A model generated the notes under the pieces. The model did no database searches, was not told the DNA's origin, and worked only from the letters and a program-made list of their open reading frames with translations. The translations under genes were made by a program, and so were the position numbers. DNA of 36,022 nt from an uncultured Candidatus Saccharibacteria bacterium (GTDB taxonomy: Bacteria > Patescibacteriota > Saccharimonadia > Saccharimonadales > Saccharimonadaceae), in contig CAMXXV010000004.1 in assembly GCA_947253285.1 (NCBI GenBank), forward strand, positions 1 through 36,022, in the 5' to 3' direction. Shown here in pieces: positions 8,750-15,422 of the stretch. The first letter of the stretch is position 1. The number at the start of each line of letters is the position of its first letter.

Positions 8750-8779
8750 ATTATACTATAATACCGTTTTTCTGTTCAA
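8750..8779 (-). promoter_or_regulatory. prfB promoter, leaderless type
   Basis: TTGAAC (8779-8774), 18-base spacer and TATAAT (8755-8750), with the ATG at 8742. The expected transcription start falls on or next to the A of the ATG. Confidence 0.65.
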
Positions 8780-8908
8780 ATTTTTAGTTCAGCTTAAGCT
8801 AAACCGCCGCCATTAAAAGAGGTGAAGCCCCGCCGCCAGCGGGTCAACTGTACACTAAAATGATAGACTGCCGCCAGAGATAAGCCGCACCCATGCCACG
8901 GGGCAATC

Positions 8909-8960
8909 CCACGGGCGGCGCGCCAAACAAGGTCGCGGCGCAGCCAGCCACTGCCCGTGG
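8909..8960. repeat. GC-rich inverted repeat with flanking GGCGCGCC copies
   Basis: CCACGGGC (8909-8916) and GCCCGTGG (8953-8960) are perfect inverted arms, and each is followed by CGGCGCGCC. The palindrome GGCGCGCC therefore occurs twice. The gap 8780-8990 is otherwise without a supportable gene; function is unknown. Confidence 0.4.
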
Positions 8961-8983
8961 CGGCGCGCCCAAATAACCTAAAT

Positions 8984-9028
8984 AAAGCCAACCCAGCCGC
9001 GACTAAGTCGCGACTAAGTCGCGGCTGG
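8984..9028 (-). terminator. Terminator hairpin after the LOG-family gene
   Basis: Perfect 11-base arms CCAGCCGCGAC (8993-9003) and GTCGCGGCTGG (9018-9028) begin directly after the stop codon at 9029. The loop repeats the sequence TAAGTCGCGACTAA. On the minus strand a T-rich but imperfect tail (GGCTTTATTT) follows. Confidence 0.6.
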
Positions 9029-9835
9029 CTACTGGTTGTCCGCCTTGTCGTGGCGCTTGAAGCGGCAGCACATTTCCACGCGCCGCGCCAGCTCGTCGAT
9101 ATCCTGCGGGTCGGTGGCATCCGCCGCCGCCACGATGTCGTCGATATTATCCGTAATGCGATAGAGGTCGCGGGCGTCGCGCACCCGACCGTAATCCGCC
9201 GCCTTGTCGGTAATCATCTCATTCATCTCGCCCGGCTCGCCCGTCTCAATCAAGTGCCAATCGCTCATTGGACCAGCAAACCACTGGTCAAGCCCCTGCC
9301 AAAATTCGCTGCCGTACAAAAATATCGGCGCGTGCGGCGTCTTACCCGTATGTGTCAGCTCCAAAATCTCTGAAAACTCGTCCATTGTGCCGAAGCCACC
9401 TGGGAAGAAGACGAACACCTTACCGCTAAAGGTCATCATCACCTTGCGCGCAAAGAAGTAATGAAACTCCATCGAGTCGGTGGTGTATGGGTTTAAATCC
9501 TGCTCGGTCGCCAAGTGGATATTCAGCCCCACACTGCGGCCGCAGTAATCGTACGCGCCGCGGTTAGCCGCCTCCATAATGCCCGGCCCGCCACCGGTGG
9601 TCACTGTGTGGCCGTGCCGCGCCAGCTTAGCCCCCAGCTCGTACGCCGCCTGATAAAACTTATTCTTCTCACTAAAGCGCGCCGAACCAAACACCGTCAC
9701 CCCCTGCGGGTACTTGCGAATGGTCTCCAGCCCGTGTACTAAATCCTTCGTGTAGCGCCCAAAGCGCTGGTCGTCATCATCGCGCATCCGCTCGTTGTTC
9801 AGCGCGTCGTCCCATGGTCTCATATCTGATTTCAC
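9029..9835 (-). CDS. LOG family (TIGR00730-type) Rossmann-fold protein
   Basis: The product has 268 residues. Two hallmark motifs are present: GGGPGIMEA (81-89) and PGGFGTMDE (145-153), the latter matching the PGGxGTxxE nucleotide-binding signature of LOG/'lysine decarboxylase-like' proteins. Characterised members are phosphoribohydrolases that release cytokinin-like bases from nucleoside monophosphates, but in bacteria the physiological substrate is often unknown; the old decarboxylase label is not supported. The protein is cytoplasmic. The start is a GTG at 9835 overlapping the parB TGA by four bases; an ATG at residue 5 is possible instead. It ends the parA-parB operon, with a hairpin right after the stop. 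Confidence 0.88.
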   Translation of the reverse strand: MKSDMRPWDDALNNERMRDDDDQRFGRYTKDLVHGLETIRKYPQGVTVFGSARFSEKNKFYQAAYELGAKLARHGHTVTTGGGPGIMEAANRGAYDYCGRSVGLNIHLATEQDLNPYTTDSMEFHYFFARKVMMTFSGKVFVFFPGGFGTMDEFSEILELTHTGKTPHAPIFLYGSEFWQGLDQWFAGPMSDWHLIETGEPGEMNEMITDKAADYGRVRDARDLYRITDNIDDIVAAADATDPQDIDELARRVEMCCRFKRHDKADNQ

Positions 9836-10737
9836 TTTTTCAACCCCATTATCTCTGTTATTTTAGCCAAGTCGGCGTCGTCGCGATACTTAATAATCAG
9901 CTGGCCGCCGTGCGCGGTAGTCTTCACTGAAACATTTTTTGCGCTAAAGCCCAACCGCTTCGCAATGCAGTCCGTCCACGGCGTCTGCGTGCGAGTTGCC
10001 TGCCGCGCGGCCGAAATGCCGCCATCGCCCTGCTCCAGCCCGCGCTTGTAACCGATGACAAAGCGCTCAGCTTTGTTTACCGTCCAACCCTCGTCGATGA
10101 TGTGGCGCAGCAGCTGATGCTTGAGCTCTGGCGTTGGCAAAGCCAAAATTTGCCGCGCATGCGCCTCGCCAAGCTCGCCCTTCACCAGCGCTTGTTTTGC
10201 TTCGTCAGGCAAATTTAAGAGGCGGATGTTGTTGCGAATCGTGCTCGTGGCGCGCCCCACCCGCCGCGCAATCTCGTCGTCGGGCATGTTGAACTGCGTG
10301 CGCAGCTTGGCGTACGCCGTGGCAGTTTCTAAAGGATTGAGGTCTTCACGCTGCACGTTCTCCACGATAGCTAGCTCCAGCTTGTGCTGGTCAGAGAGCT
10401 TGCGCACAATGGCCGAGACTTTGTCCAGCCCCGCCAGCTTCGCCGCGCGGTAGCGGCGCTCGCCCGCGACAATCTCAAACTGCCCTGCCACCTTGCCCGG
10501 CGTCACCACAATTGGCTGCAACAAGCCATGCTCGGCAATAGAATCCGCCAGCTCTTGCAATTCTTCTGGCTTAAAGTTACGCCGCGGCTGGTCTGGGTTG
10601 GGGACGATATCCGCCAAATTCAGCAGCCGCACTGCGGACAACTTTTCGTCTTCAGCCGCCGTGATGTCGAAGTCGCTATCGACCACGTCGGTCGGGATTA
10701 GTGAAGCAAAACCCCTGCCTAGCCCTCTTTTTACCAT
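9832..10737 (-). CDS. parB: Chromosome-partitioning protein ParB
   Basis: 301 residues with the N-terminal ParA-contacting peptide KRGLGRGFASLIP (3-15), the ParB/Srx CTPase region (NPDQPRR at 47-53, GERRYRAA at 92-99, ENVQREDLNPLE at 126-137), a helix-turn-helix region (about 150-200) and a C-terminal dimerisation domain. ParB binds parS and loads onto DNA as a CTP-dependent clamp that ParA then segregates. parA ends 18 bases upstream. The only signal between them is an extended -10 box 6 bases before the ATG, so parB may be read both from parA and from its own leaderless promoter. No parS-like sequence was recognised in the window. Confidence 0.96.
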   Translation of the reverse strand: MVKRGLGRGFASLIPTDVVDSDFDITAAEDEKLSAVRLLNLADIVPNPDQPRRNFKPEELQELADSIAEHGLLQPIVVTPGKVAGQFEIVAGERRYRAAKLAGLDKVSAIVRKLSDQHKLELAIVENVQREDLNPLETATAYAKLRTQFNMPDDEIARRVGRATSTIRNNIRLLNLPDEAKQALVKGELGEAHARQILALPTPELKHQLLRHIIDEGWTVNKAERFVIGYKRGLEQGDGGISAARQATRTQTPWTDCIAKRLGFSAKNVSVKTTAHGGQLIIKYRDDADLAKITEIMGLKK

Positions 10738-10743
10738 AAGTCT

Positions 10744-10752
10744 ATTATATCA
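10744..10752 (-). promoter_or_regulatory. Extended -10 box directly before parB
   Basis: TGATATAAT on the minus strand (10752-10744) is followed by AGACTT and the parB ATG. No clear -35 box is seen. A transcript starting here would be leaderless. Confidence 0.5.
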
Positions 10753-10755
10753 CAG

Positions 10756-11556
10756 TTATGCTTTTACGCCGAGGCGCTCCAGCAGCTCATTGGTGGCTGC
10801 GCGATAAGCCCGCGCGCCCTTAGAAAACTTGTCGTAAGCGCCTACTGGCAAACCGTGTGACGGCGCTTCAGCCAAGCGAATGTTGCGCGGAATCTTGGTC
10901 TCAAAAGTCTTGCCCGGGAAATGCTTCGCCACCTCTTGGTACACCTGCTGCGACAACGTCGTGCGGCTGTCCATCATGGTCACCAACACGCCCAGCAGCT
11001 CCAAGGTCGGGTTGAGCTGTTGGCGCACCACGCGCATGGTGTCGAGCAGCTGCGTCAAGCCCTCCAGTGCGTAAAACTCCGCCTGCACCGGCAATAAAGT
11101 CTGGTTGCACGCCACCAAAACATTGAGCGTCAAGAGCGATAGCGCCGGCGGGCAGTCAATCAAAATATAGTCGTAATTATCCAACTCAGGCTGCAAGGCG
11201 AGCTGCAAGCGCACATAACGCTGCGCTGCGCTAGCAAGCCCAGCTTCGGCGTCAGCGAGCTGCGGCGTGCTCGGCGCGATGCTGAGACGCTTGAACTTGG
11301 TCTCCTGAATGGCGTCGCGAAGCGGCACCTGGCCGGCAATCACCTCAAGCATGGTCGGTAAACCGTCGGGGTGCTCAGCGCTGACTAACTTCGTTTTGTC
11401 CACCCCAAGCCCAGAGGTAGCATTGCCCTGCGGGTCGAAGTCAATCAACAACACACGGGCGCCGTGATGCTTCGCCAAATTATAACTCATATTAATGGCG
11501 GTCGTAGTCTTGCCCACTCCACCTTTTTGGTTTATCACTGCAATGATATTAGCCAT
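10756..11556 (-). CDS. parA: Chromosome-partitioning ATPase ParA (Soj-like)
   Basis: The start used is the ATG at 11556 (266 residues, MANIIAVINQ), because the deviant Walker A motif KGGVGKTT (11-18) normally lies within the first 20 residues; upstream in-frame codons to 11634 would extend across the promoter. Further ParA features are the Walker A' region LLIDFDPQGNATSG and the Walker B-like YILIDCPPALS. ParA binds DNA non-specifically as an ATP dimer and is stimulated by ParB, moving origin regions apart. It leads the parA-parB-LOG operon. A TATAAT box ends 10 bases before the ATG and no ribosome binding site is seen, so the leader is only a few bases long. Confidence 0.96.
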   Translation of the reverse strand: MANIIAVINQKGGVGKTTTAINMSYNLAKHHGARVLLIDFDPQGNATSGLGVDKTKLVSAEHPDGLPTMLEVIAGQVPLRDAIQETKFKRLSIAPSTPQLADAEAGLASAAQRYVRLQLALQPELDNYDYILIDCPPALSLLTLNVLVACNQTLLPVQAEFYALEGLTQLLDTMRVVRQQLNPTLELLGVLVTMMDSRTTLSQQVYQEVAKHFPGKTFETKIPRNIRLAEAPSHGLPVGAYDKFSKGARAYRAATNELLERLGVKA

Positions 11557-11566
11557 AACTGCTTTT

Positions 11567-11575
11567 ATTATACCA
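11567..11575 (-). promoter_or_regulatory. parA promoter, extended -10, near-leaderless
   Basis: TGGTATAAT on the minus strand (11575-11567), followed by AAAAGCAGTT and the ATG. The -35 region is not recognisable. The flanking DNA contains a repeated CCGCG(C)GGAAATT element (11580-11606). Confidence 0.55.
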
Positions 11576-11664
11576 CACGCCGCGCGGAAATTAGCCGCGG
11601 AAATTGCTTTGATGGGCGCAATTCGCCGGCGCAATTAATTAATTTGTTCAATTCGATAATTCGC

Positions 11665-13185
11665 CTAGTTCGCCTTCAGCACCACGCGCACGCTGTCGTA
11701 CATGCCAAACATGCCGTAAATGTAGCCGCTATAAAAGAGGCCCGCCTTGCCGTGCTTGGCGCCGTCGCCGTCATCGCCGTCGATATCACGCGCCATCTCT
11801 TCCTTAGAATAGCCGGCGCGGCCACCGCGAGCAAGTAACTTGGCGTCGTTATCCAAAAACTCGCCGCGTTGGTCAAGCCAGTTTCGGTCCTTGGTGGTCG
11901 ATTGCACCTCATATAACGCGCGGCCACCACAAGTCTCCCACGTGCACTGCGCCATGTTGATGAAGTTGAACTTGTCCGTGGCATATTCCATGCCGCCGCC
12001 GACCATGTCGTAAATGCCGGTTGGGTTGCCCGTCGTGCTGGCGAGTTGGCCCAGCTGGCCGTCATAGCTCTTGCTGGCGTCTTTGCTGTCGCAAGCCAAA
12101 TCCGTGCCAAGCGCACCGCTTGCCGTCGGATGTTGCGCGCCCGCGTCGCCGTAAGTCTCAATGCTGCCCGCCGCAAATGGCCCGCAGCCCGTGGTGCCGA
12201 CACTATGGTGAGCGCTGGCGCGCGCGCCGGTCGTATGGTCAGTGATTTGCGTGTTCGGCTGAACCTTATCAAAGCCAGCACCGTACTTACTGGCAGCCAA
12301 ATAAGCCGCCGCGCCCCAGTCGGCCGCCGAAATCAAGCTGGCAGATTTGCCGCCAAGGCTCGCCGCCACTGCGGTTGCCGCGCCCATATTAGCCGCCGCG
12401 TCGTCGTGGCCACTGAGGTGGCGCTGGTTCGGCAGCACGGTTGGAATTTGGCTGGTGCCCGTGACCTCAAACTTAGCAAACCAGATGCCATTGAGCTGTT
12501 TGCCATCTGCTGTGAAGGCGGGATGAGTAGCCCAAGTGCTGCCCTTGCCCGCCGCCGTGGCTGACGTGGCATAGTGGCGGTCCAACCCGCATTCGGTGCG
12601 GTAGTCCTTGCCTTGACCATTCTGGCAAGCCGCCGGCTGGTGCACTGGGCTTGACACGGTCTCAAACTGAATGGCGAAGTTGCTCGGCTTGACCGGCCTG
12701 TCGGTCACATCACGCCGCTGCACCTCATAAGCGTAACGTGGAATATACACCCAGAAGGCCGCCACGTCGTTTAAATCGAGCGGCATGTCCTTGCCCTTGT
12801 ACTTGTCGATGGTGCTAGGCTGAAGTAAAACGGCGTTCGCCCACTTGCCTTGGTCGTAATCGTACCACGCGCCGGCATGCTGCACGTCTTCCGCCTGGGC
12901 GAGCGTGCGCCATTTGCTTGGTATGCTAGCGTCATACACCACTGGCACGAGCCCCGCCATCAGGTCAACTTTACACTCGTTTTGGTTGCCACCCGAGCGG
13001 CAAACCTCAGTGCTTGCCTGCTTCACCGTGGCCAAGTTGGCTGAGCTGTCGCCCTGTACGCTGGTCGCAGTGTTGCTGTCGAGCTGCCCGCCAATGAACA
13101 TCCCGCCGCCGACAATTAAGGCAACCATAATGGAGCCAAGCACCCGCTTGACGGTAATCGGCCCCTTCCCTGGATACTGATTCAT
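11665..13185 (-). CDS. Membrane-anchored lectin/FGE-fold-like protein, paralogue E
   Basis: 506 residues. Instead of the signal peptide and WGYR domain of A-D, it starts with a short basic segment and one hydrophobic helix (about 14-34, VLGSIMVALIVGGGMFIGGQ), so it is probably tethered to the membrane with the C-terminal domain outside. It retains the shared part: CKVDLMAGLVPVVYD, FWVYIPRYAYEVQRRD, GIWFAKFEVTG, TTGCGPFA, GIYDMVGGGMEYA, TCGGRALYE and a divergent end SVRVVLKAN. It has higher GC and different codon choice from A-D, suggesting an older family member. The region before the ATG has GAAGGG only 1-2 bases away, so the exact start is uncertain. It lies next to parA but has its own promoter. 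Confidence 0.78.
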   Translation of the reverse strand: MNQYPGKGPITVKRVLGSIMVALIVGGGMFIGGQLDSNTATSVQGDSSANLATVKQASTEVCRSGGNQNECKVDLMAGLVPVVYDASIPSKWRTLAQAEDVQHAGAWYDYDQGKWANAVLLQPSTIDKYKGKDMPLDLNDVAAFWVYIPRYAYEVQRRDVTDRPVKPSNFAIQFETVSSPVHQPAACQNGQGKDYRTECGLDRHYATSATAAGKGSTWATHPAFTADGKQLNGIWFAKFEVTGTSQIPTVLPNQRHLSGHDDAAANMGAATAVAASLGGKSASLISAADWGAAAYLAASKYGAGFDKVQPNTQITDHTTGARASAHHSVGTTGCGPFAAGSIETYGDAGAQHPTASGALGTDLACDSKDASKSYDGQLGQLASTTGNPTGIYDMVGGGMEYATDKFNFINMAQCTWETCGGRALYEVQSTTKDRNWLDQRGEFLDNDAKLLARGGRAGYSKEEMARDIDGDDGDGAKHGKAGLFYSGYIYGMFGMYDSVRVVLKAN

Positions 13186-13212
13186 TCCCTTCTCGCTTTC
13201 GTTTATGCTTAC

Positions 13213-13218
13213 ATTATA
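13213..13218 (-). promoter_or_regulatory. -10 box of paralogue E
   Basis: TATAAT on the minus strand, 27 bases before the ATG. A -35 match is weak (TTCCGT 18 bases further upstream). The leader differs from that shared by paralogues A-D. Confidence 0.45.
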
Positions 13219-13298
13219 GCACTTTGGGAAGAAATGACGGAAGATTAATTCTGTGCCGTCGACGCAAAAGTTGCCAGAATTACTAAGCTAAGTGCGCC

Positions 13299-15288
13299 TT
13301 AATCGTGTGGTGCCGGCGCGAGCACAACGCGGAAGGCGTAATAGTTGCCGGCATTGCCAGAGCCGAGGTTGGCGTAGAACAACCCGGCATCCGAGCCATC
13401 GTCACATAGACCACCCCGTACAAACCACGGGTACGAAGACTCTACGAAATGTGTCCAATTGCCATTCCATTGGTACCAGCCGTTATTACTGCCATTATTA
13501 GTCTCATAAAGGGCTTGGCCGCCACAGGTAGCAAAAGTACAGCTGTTTGGATTAGTGAAGTTGTAATTGTTAACATATGGTGGATTAGCTGGTTGGCTGA
13601 AGTATTTGGTGCTAGAGTTGTGTAAGTGTACGTCACTAGTATAACTAGCTGCAACATATTCCCGGCCACCGCCAGACATGTCGTAGATACCATAGACATT
13701 GTTGGTAGTGCTAGCGAGCTTACCAATGGATCCATTATAGGCGTGTTCCGAGTCGCCACAGGCTTGTGGGGTTCCTAAATCTCCAGAATTATCATATTCA
13801 CTTGTATTACCGTTATATTGTGGGCCACAGCCAGTGGTGCCCCGACTACCATTGTGACTAGCTCCATTGGCGTTTATTTGGACTTTATCATAGCCGGCAC
13901 CGTACTTACTAGCACTAAGGTAAGTAGCTGCGCCCCAATCATTGTTGTTCACCATGTGAGAGCTAAGTCTAGCAAGATGGTGGTTGTTCTGAGTAGTAGT
14001 AAAGCCACTACCGCCAACGTTATTAGGGTCGTAAACGCCAAGAGTCTTGGATAGTGAGTAGAAGTTACCGACTTGGTTATTTATACCACTATAATGTGAG
14101 CCAGAAATATGGTCTTCATTCGGTAAGACTGTTGGATGATTAATAAAGCCCGTTGTCTCAAACTTGCCAAACCAAATGCCGTTGAGCTCCTTAGTGCCAA
14201 AAGTGAACGCTGGGTGGGTGGACCAAGTGCCATTGGCAGTTGGAATAGCCTTGGTGGACTGCTTATTTTCAAACTCAATGGTGAAGTTTTGAGCTGGAAC
14301 CGGTGAGCTGCTGCCGCTAAAGCGGAGTACCTTATAGCGGTAACGTGGGATGTATACCCAGTAACCAAGGATGTCGGCTTGGTCGACAACTTTGTCTTGA
14401 CCTTGATATTTACTAAGGGCTTCTTTTTTCACTGTTATAGCATTGGCCCACTGCTTATTAGCGTAATCATACCAGCCGCTGTTAGGTGCCTCTGGGTTGG
14501 CTACACTAGTCCACTGAGCGTTAGTGGTGTTGCCAGTGTACCTTACTGGTATCATACCCGGGTCGAGGGTGACGAGACAAGAACTATTGGTGTTCCCCGC
14601 TTCACAGGTCTCTGATGGGTCGGTTTTAGCAGTACGCTGTGGCCAATCGATATAAGTTGGCTTTGGTGCTGGCTTGGCGGTGGCCGTATAAGTCACCGTA
14701 GTGGAGTACCTGCCGGCGGCAAGGCTATTCGGGGCAATAGCGGCGCCAAAGGTCATATGTACGGTGCACTGCTTCTTACTCTTGCAGCCAGCATTGTCGT
14801 ATTCTGATGCCGTGTCAACAATCACGCTCGGCGCTTCATCGCCAGCCGGAACGTGCATGAACCCATTTGGCATAAACTCCGTATCGTGTCCTTCTTCCAA
14901 TCGATAACCCCATGAGTTGGTGTTCATTCCCATTAGCATCTCTCGTCCGCTTGATTCATCTTTGAATGCAGTCATACCCTCAATCCGGTGGCTGTTGTCT
15001 TTAGTATTAACTAGGTCTGCACTATCCGCATGGATAGTCAAGTTGAATCCGCGCGGCTTGGCGGTTTTAATCTTCACGGGCGTGGTAACATCATACAAAT
15101 AAGGACTACTCGGGGACTGCTTATACTTAAGGTCAGCATCCGAGCTAATAGTAAGCTCGACGGTGTTATCGTCGGCAGCGTGGACTGGCGTAGCTAACAC
15201 CAGCGGGGTTACTGCAAGTAAAAATAGAGGCCAAAAAATTACCCCCCCCCCACAGGGTTTTAGCGTTAGATTGTTTATGTTGTCTCAT
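13299..15288 (-). CDS. Secreted lectin/FGE-fold-like protein, paralogue C, out of frame at a G10 tract
   Basis: The gene has the A/B/D architecture: WGYR beta domain, linker with Cys pairs, FWVYIPRY-type segment (here YWVYIPRYRYKV), GIYDMSGGGREYVA, PWFVRGG and AFRVVLAPAPHD. The expected ATG at 15288 with GGAGG upstream encodes MRQHKQSNAKTLW, then a run of ten G (15251-15242 on the coding strand). With ten G the frame ends at TAA 15168-15166 after 40 codons. With nine G the signal peptide would read on as GGVIFWPLFLLAV...TPVHA, matching the paralogues residue for residue in length; twelve G also restores it. The body of the gene is intact from a GTG at 15200, which would lack a signal peptide. 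This is either a phase-variable gene in its OFF state or a homopolymer sequencing error. Confidence 0.82.
15242..15251 (-). repeat. Homopolymeric G10 tract (C10 on plus strand) in a signal peptide
   Basis: Ten consecutive C on the plus strand within codons 13-16 of paralogue C. Slipped-strand mispairing at such tracts switches surface genes in other bacteria. Nine or twelve G gives a full-length frame. Confidence 0.9.
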
Positions 15289-15343
15289 TGTTGTTTACTC
15301 CTCCACTATTTGTTATCTCTGCCACCACCGGCTATATACTTGC

Positions 15344-15372
15344 ATTATAGCACAAGCGCGATAAATCACCAA
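15344..15372 (-). promoter_or_regulatory. Promoter of paralogue C
   Basis: TTGGTG (15372-15367), 17-base spacer, TATAAT (15349-15344); same boxes and leader as paralogues A, B and D. Confidence 0.7.
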
Positions 15373-15380
15373 ATTTTAAT

Positions 15381-15414
15381 CAAAACACCCCACCAGAGAT
15401 GACCTGCTGGCGGG
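15381..15414 (-). terminator. Terminator of paralogue D
   Basis: On the minus strand CCCGCCAG and CTGGTGGG pair around a ~10-base loop and are followed by GTGTTTTG. It lies just after the stop of paralogue D and before the promoter of C. Confidence 0.6.
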
Positions 15415-15422
15415 AGTTTAGC

